Source: UBA12087 sp964370815 (GTDB taxonomy: Bacteria > Chloroflexota > Anaerolineae > Anaerolineales > Villigracilaceae). From it: DNA of 64,000 bases. The notes beneath the pieces were generated by a model. It was not told the origin of the DNA, made no database searches, and saw only the letters and a list, made by a program, of their open reading frames with translations. Both the position numbers and the translations under genes were made by a program. Shown here piece by piece: positions 53,174-62,542 of this stretch (positions are counted from its first letter, which is position 1; each line of letters begins with the position of its first letter). The DNA lies in contig CAYJKQ010000009.1 of the NCBI GenBank assembly GCA_964370815.1, positions 1 to 64,000 on the forward strand, read 5' to 3'.

Positions 53174-53974
53174 TCACTCACGCCACTCCTGCCATGCCAG
53201 CAAGCGGTGTTCAAAGAATGCCACCAGGCTGTAGAGCGCCAGCGCCATGACAACCAGGGTGAAAACGGCAACAAAAACCAGGGCGGTATCATACTGGCCG
53301 CGACCGACATTGATCAGGAAACCCAGCCCCTGGTTTGCTCCCACCAGTTCGCCCACCACTGCACCGATCACAGATAATGTGGCTCCGATACGCAAACCAC
53401 CCAATAAGATGGGCAGTGCGGCTGGCAGTTCCAGCAGTCGCAGGGTCTGCCAGCGCGTGGCATGCAGCGATCCCATCAAGGCGTGCAGGGAACGCGGTAC
53501 AGCCCGCACACCCACCACGGTGTTGACCAGCACCGGGAAGAAGACGATCAGGGCACAGATCAACACTTTGGAGAACATGCCCGGACCAAACCAGATCACC
53601 AGCAGGGGCGCTATCGCCACGATCGGGATGGCTTGCATGGCTACCAGGTAGGGAGACAGCAGGCGCTCGAACAGGCGTGACTTGGACAGCAGGTATCCCA
53701 GTGCAGAAGCACAGAACGTTCCCGCCAGCAGCCCCAGGCTGATCTCTTCCAGGGTCACCAGGGCGTGTACCAGCAGACTGCCGTCTTGCATTGCACGCAA
53801 GAATCTGTTCCAGACCATGCCCGGGGCAGGCAGGATGAAGGCGGGCAGACTCGAATACAGGCTGACCAGCCACCAGGCAGCCAAACCGGTCGCCAGGGAA
53901 GCCAGCGCGGTCCATGGAAAGCGGACCCTGGTTGTGCCGGATATCTGGATCTTTGGAAATTGCATGCTTTTCAA
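53174..53974 (-). CDS. ribX: ABC uptake permease (RibX-like)
   Basis: A 266-aa inner-membrane permease with about six helices and the EAA-type ATPase-contacting loop (GVRAVPRSLHALMGSLHATR, about residue 155, then LELPAALPILLGGLRIG). The end is LYSLVAFFEHRLLAWQ. It is the first gene of the unit and lies just behind the FMN riboswitch and its terminator. RibX is the corresponding name in Chloroflexi systems; the assignment is inferred from order and riboswitch. Confidence 0.85.
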   Translation of the reverse strand: MKSMQFPKIQISGTTRVRFPWTALASLATGLAAWWLVSLYSSLPAFILPAPGMVWNRFLRAMQDGSLLVHALVTLEEISLGLLAGTFCASALGYLLSKSRLFERLLSPYLVAMQAIPIVAIAPLLVIWFGPGMFSKVLICALIVFFPVLVNTVVGVRAVPRSLHALMGSLHATRWQTLRLLELPAALPILLGGLRIGATLSVIGAVVGELVGANQGLGFLINVGRGQYDTALVFVAVFTLVVMALALYSLVAFFEHRLLAWQEWRE

Positions 53975-54043
53975 CCTGATCTCTGCCTTGCACCGCTCCC
54001 GACTTAACGGGTGGCGGGAGATGGGGGGGGGTTAAACCCAAAA

Positions 54044-54066
54044 CCCCGCATGGGTTACCTGCGGGG
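54044..54066 (-). terminator. Riboswitch-linked terminator in the leader
   Basis: Read on the minus strand: CCCCGCA, a nine-base loop, TGCGGGG and TTTT. It is between the FMN riboswitch and the permease gene, so it is the probable expression platform: formed when FMN is bound, stopping transcription. Confidence 0.85.
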
Positions 54067-54136
54067 CGATTAAACGCAGCCAATTGTGCACCTGGTTGCC
54101 TTACGGCAAACCAGGCTGACAACAAGCCAGCTTTTA

Positions 54137-54258
54137 CCTTCTTTCATCCGGACTGTAACCGTCGGCTGCGAAATTTCATCGCATCCTGTAATCCCGTTGG
54201 AAATGGGCGTACTCGTGGGCTTTAACCACCGATCGGGAATTTCACCCTGCCCCGAAGG
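54137..54258 (-). promoter_or_regulatory. FMN riboswitch (RFN element)
   Basis: On the minus strand the conserved RFN core is plain: CTTCGGGGCAGGGTGAAATT, then CCCGATCGGTGGT, AGCCCACGAG, and near the end GACGGTTACAGTCCGG and ATGAAAGAAGG. The 5' CCTTC and 3' GAAGG form the closing helix. It senses FMN and in this position represses the ABC uptake operon when flavin is sufficient. Confidence 0.95.
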
Positions 54259-54322
54259 TCATGACTATTTAATTGTTGTGCCACCCGGCGGGATATCCTC
54301 CCGCCATGATGAACATATCTCT

Positions 54323-54328
54323 ATTATA
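54323..54328 (-). promoter_or_regulatory. -10 element of the riboswitch-controlled operon
   Basis: TATAAT on the minus strand, about 60 bases before the RFN core. The matching -35 is weak. A small GGCGGGA/TCCCGCC hairpin (54287-54305) lies in between. Confidence 0.6.
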
Positions 54329-54365
54329 CTGCTTATTTGAAGATTTTTCGTGACTGCTCAAGCTG

Positions 54366-54466
54366 CAAGACCCTAAAGGTTTCTCTGACAGATGAATTAG
54401 AACGCTTAGCCTGATATTCATGCTGTCGAACCCTTATTTTTCTGGGGAAAACCTTTAGGGTTTGAG
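54366..54466. repeat. AGACCCTAAAGGTTT palindromic repeat, copy 2
   Basis: CAAGACCCTAAAGGTTTCTCT at one end, AAAACCTTTAGGGTTTGAG at the other, with CTTAGCCTGATATTCATG in the middle; the ends are near-complements, so it can form a 15-bp stem. Confidence 0.75.
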
Positions 54467-54503
54467 TAGTTACATTTTTTCAATAATCCGGGAAGAATCG
54501 CAC

Positions 54504-54692
54504 TTATGCTTTTTCGATGCACTCGACCGGGCAGACGGAGACACACTGGGGTGAATCGTGGTGACCAACACATTCCACGCATGTTGCGGCGTCGATAACA
54601 TAAATGATGTCGCCTTCCGTGATGGATTCGGTCGGGCATTCCGGGACGCATGCGCCGCAGGAAATGCATTCGTCGGTGATTTTCATTGCCAT
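54504..54692 (-). CDS. 2[4Fe-4S] ferredoxin
   Basis: A 62-aa bacterial-type ferredoxin. The first cluster motif is CISCGACVPECP. The second is CVECVGHHDSPQCVSVCP, with the longer insertion of the Allochromatium-like ferredoxins. It ends ECIEKA. It carries low-potential electrons for anaerobic enzymes; no partner gene is near. The palindromic repeats at 54366 and 54940 are on both sides of it. Confidence 0.93.
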   Translation of the reverse strand: MAMKITDECISCGACVPECPTESITEGDIIYVIDAATCVECVGHHDSPQCVSVCPVECIEKA

Positions 54693-55068
54693 TTTTATTG
54701 CTCCTGTAAAAAAAATAGTGTCATCTTAATGATTCGGGGGAAAGGGGGGTCCGTAAGGTGTTGTTCACAGCCACGAACCCCCCGTCGACCCATTTGGGAG
54801 GAGATAGGAGTTGCCAGTATAAAATATCGCATGCGCTGGTTAACGTCAACTGACAAATGTCGCCTGTTTTCAGGTTTTTGTCATTCCCTTGGCTCCAAAC
54901 GACATAACCTGCATCCCTTTTAAGAGAGAATAATAACTGCTCAGACCAAGACCCTAAAGGTTTCTCTGGTAGAGATATTGGAATGTTCAGCCTGGTATCC
55001 ATGGTGTTGAACACTCAATATTTCCGGGAAAACCTTCAGGGTCTGAGTAATTACCTGGAATTTTTCTC
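54693..55068. other. Gap with a palindromic repeat
   Basis: Copy 3 of the AGACCCTAAAGG repeat fills 54940-55047. Apart from the ferredoxin promoter side nothing else is recognised; the open frame across it runs into the repeat and is not credible. Confidence 0.5.
54940..55047. repeat. AGACCCTAAAGGTTT palindromic repeat, copy 3
   Basis: CTCAGACCAAGACCCTAAAGG and AAACCTTCAGGGTCTGAG as near-complementary ends, with AATGTTCAGCCTGGTATCC inside. It is close to copy 2 at 54366. Confidence 0.78.
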
Positions 55069-58000
55069 TTATAATCCCTGCAATATACCATCCGGTCCGA
55101 TCATGTTCATGAAGGCTTTCACCACCTGCGGGTCGAAGTGGGTCCCCGCCTGTTCCTGGATGTACTTCATGGTCTTTTTTGGTGTCCAGGCTGAGCGGTA
55201 GGGACGGTCGGAGGTGAGCGCATCCCATACGTCCACAATGGCAAAAATGCGTGCCGAGAGGGGGATCTGGTCGCCTTTCAGGCCGCGTGGGTAACCACTG
55301 CCATCCCATTTTTCATGGTGGCAGTAAGGGATATCCAGCGAGGTATTGAGGTAATGGATCGGAGAAAGCATATTGTAAGCAAGCACAGGGTGTGTGCGCA
55401 TGGTCACCCATTCCTCATCACTTAACGGTCCGGGTTTTAATAGGATACTGTCCGGAATGCCCATTTTACCGATATCGTGCAGCAAAGCACCCCAGCGTAT
55501 GAACCTGATGTCCTCGTCAACAGTGCCCATCCGGACAGCCAACTGAATGGTGGTAAGCGCCACCCGGCGTGTATGACCTTCGGTTTCGTTATCACGTAAT
55601 TCCAGGGCAGTTGCCCAGCCTGTCAATGTGCTGTCATATGCCATTGCCAGGTCTGAGTTGGAGCGTTCAAGGTGGTTGAAGAGCTGCACGTTATCAACCG
55701 CAATGGCTGCCTGACCCGCCAGTGTCTCCAGGAAATTGACCCAATCCTCGTCAATTTGGATCGGTTGGCGGTTGAACACCTCCAACACACCCTGGATGTG
55801 CCCTTTGGCCAGCAACGGCACACCCCAGTAGGTGGTGAAGCCCTCACTGGGCAGGGATGAGGATTTTTCCAATCCGTGCATTTCTTTTTTAAGATCGGGC
55901 ACATGGATGGTGCGGCGTTCCAGGGCAGCCTGCCCGGCGAAACCCTCCCCAATTCGCAGGTTGGTATGCTTGAGTGCCTGGCTGTGAAAACCGCGCCCGC
56001 TGGTATATTTCAGTGTGGAATCGGTCGCATCCAAAACCAGGATATCCGCTGCATCAACTCCCAGATGGGTGGTGACCTGTTCCAGCAGGACGTTAAGTGT
56101 CATCACCAGGTCAAAACTGGCAGATATTGCCATATCCACCCGGCGCAGGGATTCCATGCGCTGCAGGCTGCGATTGATATTTTCAAACAGGCGCACATTG
56201 TCCAGGGCAGCCGAGGTCAGGCGTGCCAGAAGTTCGTAGGTTTTGATCTCGGCTTCGGATGGATGGCGAGGCTGGAGACTGCTTAAAGTGATCGCTCCGC
56301 TCACAACGCCATCGATCAGCAACGGGAAGGCAAAGAAGGAGTGAACACCCGGGTGTACCAGCACTTTGCGTAAGGCTGGCATCTCCTGGTCAATATTTGA
56401 AATAAGGATCGTATTACCGCTTTGAAAAACCCGGGCAGCTTCCGGCAGGAGGGCAATGGGGATTCGTAAACCTGGTGGAACACCCGCTGGCAACCCGAAA
56501 TGGGCAGCCAGGACGATCTCCTGTGTATTTGGATCCAGCAGCATGACCGTGCAAACCGGGCTGTTGGAAAGCAGGGCTGCCTTGTTAACCAGATTCTCCA
56601 GAAGCTCCTGTTCGGTGTGCAGGCTGGTCAATTCAGCGCTCAGGATCTGCAGATCCGACAGGCGCTGGGAACGGCGTTGTTCGGCATCAAATAATTGCGC
56701 CAGCTCTGTTTCTGCTGATTTGCGCCTGATAGCCTGCGCCACCCCCCCGGAGATCGAAGTCAGAATATCCACATCGTGTTGCGAATATTGGTTTTCGGTC
56801 TCATAATCCTGGACGACCATGACCCCTATGGTCTCGTTGGAAACGATCAGCGGTACACCCAACCAGGAGGGAGAATAAGCGCCTACCATTTCCACCAAGC
56901 CTTGTTGGCGAAGATCATCAAAGGATTGAGGGTTAAACAGGTAAGGTTTGGAGTTGCGATAGACATAGGCGCTCAGGGTCTTACCCATCTCGTAGGAAGA
57001 AACTTGTTGATCGAATTCATCAACCAGATACGCCAGGTTGAACACCCCGGTGGTTTTGCTGTTGAGTGCAACAAAGAAATTTTTGGCTTTGATCACTTTG
57101 CCAATGGCGTGATGGACGATCTCCAAATAATCATGCAGGTCGTCGGTAACCGTCAAACCCTGCATGATCTCCAGCAGGATCTGGCGCTCCAGATCCACCT
57201 GTTTGCGCCCGGTAATATCGGTCAGTGAGCCTTCGTAATAGAGTACCCTGCCATTTTCATCGTGGAAGGAACGCGCGTATTCCAGTCCAACGATGGGTTG
57301 GCCCTGCCTGGTGCGCAGATGGATCTCCAGGTTTTTTACAACCCCATATCTGTCGATCTCCTCCAGGTATTTGTTCCGTTCATCCTGTGAGGCATACACC
57401 TGGGAGGCGTTCGTTCTAATCAATTCAATTTCGCTGTCATAACCCAGCATGCTTACCAGTGCCTTATTCGCCGCCAGGATACTGCCATCAGGTGAACTGC
57501 GGTAAACACCAACCGGCACATTATCGAACAGCGAGCGGTACTTGGCCTCGGAATCAAGCAGAAGAACACTCGCTTGTTTGCTTTCAGTAACATCGCGCGC
57601 GACCCAGATAACGGCATCCTCTGTCATGGGGGTGACAGTCGTTGCAAACCATTTCTCCTTATCTCTGATCATCAAGGAGTATTCAAAACGGATCGTCTTT
57701 TTCGAATTTAAAACCTCGAGTATATATCCGATAAATTGGTCGGCTTCATTGGTCGGGAAGACATCATGCAAAGTTTTCCCGATCAATTCTTCCATTGGTT
57801 TATAAAGCAGATCCTGGTTGGTCTCTGTGATCTTTAGATATCGACCCTCTTTATCAAGCATCAATACCAGGTCTGGCATGGCAGCGAATAGGGCGCGCAA
57901 CTCTGATTCGGATCGATATAAGTCCTCTTCAGCCTGTTTGCGCAGGGTGACATCCCGCACGATTCCCCGGAAACCCGTGCTGCTGCCTTCAGAATTTTTG

Positions 58001-59871
58001 ATGAGGGAGGCAGAACCCTCAATGAACAACTTTTCCCCATCCTTGCAGGTTACTTCCCATTCGATCCCATGAGCCGGCAAACCTGTTCGATAGACCTGGT
58101 TGAAACTCTGGAAAACGATATCAAGATTTTTAGGATCAATGTATTGGCGGTAATTCATCCCCATCAATTCCTGCGGGTCATACCTGTAAATTTTCGGCAA
58201 GGCAGGGTTAAAAAACGTGAACGTACCTTTCAGGTCGATCTCAAAATAGCCATCTTCGATCGTCTCCAGGATGTTGCGGTAGCGTTCCTCACTTGCGCGC
58301 AGGTCATCTTCCACCCGCTGGCGATGGATCTCGGCTTGTTTGCGCTCAGTGACATCCCGTGAGACACCCATGACAGCGTTGACCTGCCCGGTTTTGTTTC
58401 TAAGAGGTACAAGTTGGGTATCCAGCCAGCGTTGACCGTCGGGGAAGGTGATCGGGCTTTCAGAAACAAGGGGTTCGCCTGAATTAAATACCTGTTTTAA
58501 TGCATACCCCTGGCTCTCTGCGAGGGCGGGTGGGAACAGCTCTGTACGTGCCTTGCCGATCACTTCTTCGGGCGTTTTGCCGAATTGCATGGCTGCCAGA
58601 TCATTGACATATTGCACCTGGTCGTCCTGGTTTATGACAAAGATCATGTCCGGGGATGTCTCTGCCAGGATGCGGTAGCGTTCCTCACTGTCACTCAGCT
58701 CGAGCGTGCGCTGTTCCACTTTCTGCTCAAGTTCGCCTGCCCACCCCCTGAGTTGAATTTCTTGAGCCTGCAGTGAGCCTGCCATCTGGTTAAAAGCCTG
58801 ACCGAGCTTGCCGAATTCATCCGAGGAACGAACCTGGATGCGCTCTTCCAGGTTACCCTGCCCGAGCTGGATGGTTCCGCCTAACAGATCATGCAATGGG
58901 CGGGTCACCGTGCGTGAGATGGCAAGAGATGCCAGCGAGCCTGCCAGCAGTACCAATACGCTCACCAGAAGGAAGGACCTTCTGAGAGCCTGCGCCGCCC
59001 TGTAGGCTTCCTGTTGATCAATTTTTACTATTAAACACATGTTGCGTTCACCCATCCAACGGTAGACTACAATGGCTGGGATACCGCGATAATCGTCCCC
59101 CTCATACACCCCGCTGTTGCGTTCCAGACAGGTATCCACGGCAACTGTATCAATTCCATGCTGTACCACAGTCGCGTTGGTCTGGAGACGCGGCAGGGTT
59201 ACGAACAGGTGGGAGGTATTCACCAGGAAGGCGTCATCCATCTGGTGCAGCCCTGTACGGCGTTGAATGATGATGCCCATTTCCGTCAGGTCGAGAGAAC
59301 CAGCCAGCACTGCCAGCAGACTGCCATCGGCAGCAACTATCGGAGCAGCACCCATCATGACATAGCTTCCGGAGGACAGATCATAGATCGGGTTCTCGAT
59401 AACACTCCCGTCTCGACCCTTGATAAAAAACGCCTCCTGCTCGCGAAACTTGCCCACATCAGCCGGGTTGGTGGAGAGAATGATGCGCCCACTGTCCGCT
59501 TCAAGAATTTGTAAAAATTGGAATAAATGCCCCTGACCTGTCCAGTTTTGCAGGTTCCGGTTTATTTCTTCAGTCAACAGCCGGGCTGCCGGGGATGCGG
59601 CGGAAAGATTTAGATAATCCTGCAGGATCTCCTGCAGCTGAGGCTGGCTGGCAATATCCAGCATATTGTGCTGGCGGTTCTCCACCCAGGCATTCAGGGC
59701 GGCTTCCTTCTCCAGGGAGGTGGCAAGCAATTCGGACACGGCAGCCGAGCGCAGCGAATAGCGCGCATTCAGGTATGCTGGCACGCTCAACCCCAGCAAC
59801 AGGAGGGTGGCAAAGAGAATGAAGACCAGGGTCAGTTTGAGGGTGATACTTAAGTTTCTTAGCATTTTCAT
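55069..59871 (-). CDS. dCache-HAMP-PAS4-GAF3-HD-GYP c-di-GMP phosphodiesterase
   Basis: A 1600-aa membrane-bound signalling protein. TM1 (LTLVFILFATLLLLGLSVPA, about residues 12-32), a large extracytoplasmic dCache-like sensor (to about 300), TM2 (SFLLVSVLVLLAGSLASLAI), a HAMP domain (TRPLHDLLGGTIQLGQGNLE), four PAS domains (about 395-880), three GAF domains (about 890-1370) and a C-terminal HD-GYP domain with HDIGKMGIPD, HHEKWDGSGYPRGL and DVWDALTSDRPYR. All metal and GYP residues are present, so it should hydrolyse c-di-GMP. No kinase domain is included. It is the last gene of an operon that begins with a receiver protein and an NMT1-type binding protein. Confidence 0.93.
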   Translation of the reverse strand: MKMLRNLSITLKLTLVFILFATLLLLGLSVPAYLNARYSLRSAAVSELLATSLEKEAALNAWVENRQHNMLDIASQPQLQEILQDYLNLSAASPAARLLTEEINRNLQNWTGQGHLFQFLQILEADSGRIILSTNPADVGKFREQEAFFIKGRDGSVIENPIYDLSSGSYVMMGAAPIVAADGSLLAVLAGSLDLTEMGIIIQRRTGLHQMDDAFLVNTSHLFVTLPRLQTNATVVQHGIDTVAVDTCLERNSGVYEGDDYRGIPAIVVYRWMGERNMCLIVKIDQQEAYRAAQALRRSFLLVSVLVLLAGSLASLAISRTVTRPLHDLLGGTIQLGQGNLEERIQVRSSDEFGKLGQAFNQMAGSLQAQEIQLRGWAGELEQKVEQRTLELSDSEERYRILAETSPDMIFVINQDDQVQYVNDLAAMQFGKTPEEVIGKARTELFPPALAESQGYALKQVFNSGEPLVSESPITFPDGQRWLDTQLVPLRNKTGQVNAVMGVSRDVTERKQAEIHRQRVEDDLRASEERYRNILETIEDGYFEIDLKGTFTFFNPALPKIYRYDPQELMGMNYRQYIDPKNLDIVFQSFNQVYRTGLPAHGIEWEVTCKDGEKLFIEGSASLIKNSEGSSTGFRGIVRDVTLRKQAEEDLYRSESELRALFAAMPDLVLMLDKEGRYLKITETNQDLLYKPMEELIGKTLHDVFPTNEADQFIGYILEVLNSKKTIRFEYSLMIRDKEKWFATTVTPMTEDAVIWVARDVTESKQASVLLLDSEAKYRSLFDNVPVGVYRSSPDGSILAANKALVSMLGYDSEIELIRTNASQVYASQDERNKYLEEIDRYGVVKNLEIHLRTRQGQPIVGLEYARSFHDENGRVLYYEGSLTDITGRKQVDLERQILLEIMQGLTVTDDLHDYLEIVHHAIGKVIKAKNFFVALNSKTTGVFNLAYLVDEFDQQVSSYEMGKTLSAYVYRNSKPYLFNPQSFDDLRQQGLVEMVGAYSPSWLGVPLIVSNETIGVMVVQDYETENQYSQHDVDILTSISGGVAQAIRRKSAETELAQLFDAEQRRSQRLSDLQILSAELTSLHTEQELLENLVNKAALLSNSPVCTVMLLDPNTQEIVLAAHFGLPAGVPPGLRIPIALLPEAARVFQSGNTILISNIDQEMPALRKVLVHPGVHSFFAFPLLIDGVVSGAITLSSLQPRHPSEAEIKTYELLARLTSAALDNVRLFENINRSLQRMESLRRVDMAISASFDLVMTLNVLLEQVTTHLGVDAADILVLDATDSTLKYTSGRGFHSQALKHTNLRIGEGFAGQAALERRTIHVPDLKKEMHGLEKSSSLPSEGFTTYWGVPLLAKGHIQGVLEVFNRQPIQIDEDWVNFLETLAGQAAIAVDNVQLFNHLERSNSDLAMAYDSTLTGWATALELRDNETEGHTRRVALTTIQLAVRMGTVDEDIRFIRWGALLHDIGKMGIPDSILLKPGPLSDEEWVTMRTHPVLAYNMLSPIHYLNTSLDIPYCHHEKWDGSGYPRGLKGDQIPLSARIFAIVDVWDALTSDRPYRSAWTPKKTMKYIQEQAGTHFDPQVVKAFMNMIGPDGILQGL

Positions 59872-59914
59872 AGGTTGTTCTCTCTTGGTACAGAGATCGT
59901 GCTGGAAAGTGACT

Positions 59915-60772
59915 TCATCTTTGAGAAAGGCGCAAGCGGGTAAATGATCCGATCAGCAAAAAAACCAGTCCGGCTACCAGGGACAAGACAGGCAGAAAAA
60001 CCTCGATCACAAGCATGCGCAGCAGGGTGGTGCGTGCCAGCTCCAAACGGGCGGCACGCGTTTCGGGAGTGTAGATATTGGTCCATGTATTGAACTCTGC
60101 CACGGTGCTGTGGTCCTTAATATCGACCCATGAACTGGAACCCTGATCCTGGTAATTAACCACAATGCCCGATAGCGGCTCAACCCACAGCGTGCCAGTG
60201 GCAGTGGTGATCGCCAGGTAACGCTCAGGCACGATCGGCAGGTAACTATAACCGGACGTTTCATCCAGATCGCTCACGGTCATTTTAAAGACATAGACCC
60301 GAACTCCCTCCAACATTTCAATATGATCAAAGGTCAGTGATTGCAGACCGATATAGAATGGATCCCACAGGGTGTATTGGCTTTGTGAAACATGGGTGGG
60401 GAAGAAGTAATGACCATTGCGCCGCACATTCCCATAATCAGGCAGGTTCTGGCGGGTGCTGCGCTGCACGCCATATAGACCACCAGTCTCAAAATTTACA
60501 GTGTCATCCTTAAAGAAAATTTGTAATTCACCCTGGATGATGACCACTTCGGGCAAAGCTGTCAGGGTCTGGTCGATGCGCCGCACCTTCAGCTGGCTGG
60601 ATTGCCATATGCTGTCAGGAGATTCTCGAAATTGATTTTCCTGTTCATAAGTGGTCTCAATTCTGAAATATCCTGGCAACTGTTCCAGGGCTGGTGCCAC
60701 CCAGAAACGCAGCAAAACAGCCAGGGTCAGAAAGATCAAGGAAATGATAAAGAGCCTGGTGTAAGATCTCAC
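59915..60772 (-). CDS. DUF3068 (PorA-like) membrane protein
   Basis: A 285-aa protein of the DUF3068 family, with one N-terminal helix (LFIISLIFLTLAVLLRFWVA) and one near the C-terminus (VFLPVLSLVAGLVFLLIGSF), and a large extracytoplasmic middle (DLDETSGYSYLPIVPERYLA, TGTLWVEPLSGIVVNYQDQG). The start is the GTG at 60772 in GTGA with the TGA of the upstream gene; GGAGGA precedes it by eight bases. The family occurs in Actinobacteria (PorA) and Chloroflexi and is uncharacterised. The gene is between an NMT1-type protein gene and a sensory HD-GYP gene, so a role in the same pathway is likely. Confidence 0.85.
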   Translation of the reverse strand: MRSYTRLFIISLIFLTLAVLLRFWVAPALEQLPGYFRIETTYEQENQFRESPDSIWQSSQLKVRRIDQTLTALPEVVIIQGELQIFFKDDTVNFETGGLYGVQRSTRQNLPDYGNVRRNGHYFFPTHVSQSQYTLWDPFYIGLQSLTFDHIEMLEGVRVYVFKMTVSDLDETSGYSYLPIVPERYLAITTATGTLWVEPLSGIVVNYQDQGSSSWVDIKDHSTVAEFNTWTNIYTPETRAARLELARTTLLRMLVIEVFLPVLSLVAGLVFLLIGSFTRLRLSQR

Positions 60773-61764
60773 TTGTAGATCTCCTCCAGGAACTGCATTG
60801 TAAAAACATTGTTCACAATTAGAGGTGCGGTAAGCACGCCTTGCTCTCGCAGGGTTTGCTCCATGCCTGACCATGTTTCCAGCTTCATCCAGCCGATGTG
60901 ATCTTGACCGGTATTGATCAGGGGCAGGCTGGCGGTCATCTGTTCACTTTGATGCTGCAGGTCTGTGTTTGGGTTGTATTTGGAGATCATGGTCGCCACC
61001 AGATCGGGATTTTCAATGGCATAGGTCCACCCCTTCAGCGTGGCGCGCAGGAATCGCAGTACCAGATCCGGGCGGGTTGATATGGTATCTTCTGTTGCAA
61101 AAAGTGTATCCGAGTAGAAATGGATGCCGTAGTCATCCGGATAGATGATATTGATCTCATAGCCATCTGCGATCGCAGTCAGCACTTCATTATTGATCCA
61201 GGCATTCCAAACTTGAACCTGACCGGAGTAAAAAGGCTCGAGATCGCCACCCACATCCACTTCGCTATAATCACCCTGCAAAACGCCTACATTTGCCAGC
61301 ATGGCATGCAGGATCAATCCGGTCGTGGCGTTATATTGGATCTTCTTGCCTGCAAATTGCTGGGGACGGGTGATACCAGAGTCTGCCAGTGTCATAAAAA
61401 CCAGAGGGTTGCGCCGGTAAATAACGGCAATAGCCTGCAACGCTTCCCCTTTTTCCCGCGCAGCGATCAGATTTTCAGCGCCAGTGATGCCAAATTGTGC
61501 TTGACCGCCCAGCACGGAATTTTCCAGATCCAGGGTTGGACCGCCTTCGATAAAGTTCACCTTAAGCCCCTCCTCAGAATAATAGCCATTCTGGTCAGCG
61601 GCATAAAAACCGGCAAACTGGGACTGGTGCAACCACTTGAGTTGCACAGTCACCTCGGTCAGATCAGCAGCAGGGGTGGCTGCGGGGGCACATCCAACCA
61701 GGATGAACAGGCTTAAAAACAGGGGTATGATCCAATTGCCTGTCTGAATAGTCTTATGATCCAT
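60769..61764 (-). CDS. NMT1/THI5-type binding lipoprotein in a signalling operon
   Basis: A 331-aa lipoprotein (lipobox VGC in LFLSLFILVGCAP; ATG at 61764 after AAGG). NMT1/THI5-like fold: VTVQLKWLHQSQFAGFYAAD, QNGYYSEEGLKVNFIEGGP, LGGQAQFGITGAENLIAARE. The order resembles pyrimidine/thiamine-precursor binding proteins, of which many bind HMP-like or flavin-like rings. No permease or ATPase gene is attached. It overlaps the receiver gene by 11 bp and the DUF3068 gene by GTGA, so it probably presents a ligand to the membrane sensor protein encoded last in the operon. Confidence 0.85.
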   Translation of the reverse strand: MDHKTIQTGNWIIPLFLSLFILVGCAPAATPAADLTEVTVQLKWLHQSQFAGFYAADQNGYYSEEGLKVNFIEGGPTLDLENSVLGGQAQFGITGAENLIAAREKGEALQAIAVIYRRNPLVFMTLADSGITRPQQFAGKKIQYNATTGLILHAMLANVGVLQGDYSEVDVGGDLEPFYSGQVQVWNAWINNEVLTAIADGYEINIIYPDDYGIHFYSDTLFATEDTISTRPDLVLRFLRATLKGWTYAIENPDLVATMISKYNPNTDLQHQSEQMTASLPLINTGQDHIGWMKLETWSGMEQTLREQGVLTAPLIVNNVFTMQFLEEIYK

Positions 61765-62215
61765 AATTAACCTTTTTAACAACGGGGTTCGATGCGGGCA
61801 CTTCATGCTTCAGCAGATTGTCTATGGCAGGCATCAGGTCGCGATACAGCCGGCTTTTGACGACATAGGCATCGGCACCGGACTCCAGTGCTTTCTGGTG
61901 ATAGGGCTGCTCCTCATGATAGGAGATGACCACGCTGCGGGTATGTGCACAGGTGCGCCGGATCTCCACCAGGCAGGTCAAACCATCCATACCCGGCAGG
62001 GCAACATCCATCAGCACCAGGTCAGGCGCAGAAGAAGCCACCATCTGGAGGGCATGTTCGGCGCTTTCAGCCTGAAGAACGGTACTGGACGGGTAAGACA
62101 GTTCCAGCAGGTCACACAGGGCTGTGCGCATGGGCTGGCTGTCATCCACGATCAGGATGATCGGGTGATGGGAGTTGGCTGTAGTGGTGAGAAGGGATTC
62201 TGGCATAATTGGCAT
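61754..62215 (-). CDS. Stand-alone receiver-domain response regulator
   Basis: A 153-aa receiver without an output domain. After LIVDDSQPMRTALCDLLELS comes the phospho-acceptor Asp in LVLMDVALPGMDGLTC, then SYHEEQPYHQKAL and the switch Lys in YVVKSRLY. It is the first gene of the operon. No kinase is encoded in the operon, so a distant kinase is needed. Confidence 0.9.
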   Translation of the reverse strand: MPIMPESLLTTTANSHHPIILIVDDSQPMRTALCDLLELSYPSSTVLQAESAEHALQMVASSAPDLVLMDVALPGMDGLTCLVEIRRTCAHTRSVVISYHEEQPYHQKALESGADAYVVKSRLYRDLMPAIDNLLKHEVPASNPVVKKVNYGS

Positions 62216-62542
62216 TCATCCGATCAAGAATCCATCGGGATTCTTTCCGATCTATGGGTGGATGGTGCAACTATACCGTTGATGGAGGCTTATGTATGTA
62301 GGGAAAGTATGACAAAATTGGTATTTGTGGTTTTCTCGCGAAACAATTGAACAAGACGTAGGTTGGGTAGAGCGTATCCAGGGTCGCCAAAATCAATAGA
62401 CTACAGAGCGAAACCCAACAATCGAACATTTCGTTGGGTTTCACCCTTTCCTGGGAAAAGCAGCCAGGACCTATGGCGTGTACTTCGCGGGGCTGTGGAT
62501 CACCGCCCGGGTAATGTCTTGGAGCCCCTCAATCCAACCTAC
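62216..62542. other. Gap with a double repeat
   Basis: Holds two joined copies of the dispersed repeat (62358-62551) and the promoter side of the receiver gene. No gene is supported. Confidence 0.5.

Noticed and set aside
54721..55014. 97-codon minus-strand frame between ferredoxin and the HD-GYP gene
   Set aside because: It starts inside a palindromic repeat, has no ribosome site, and its composition is not protein-like.
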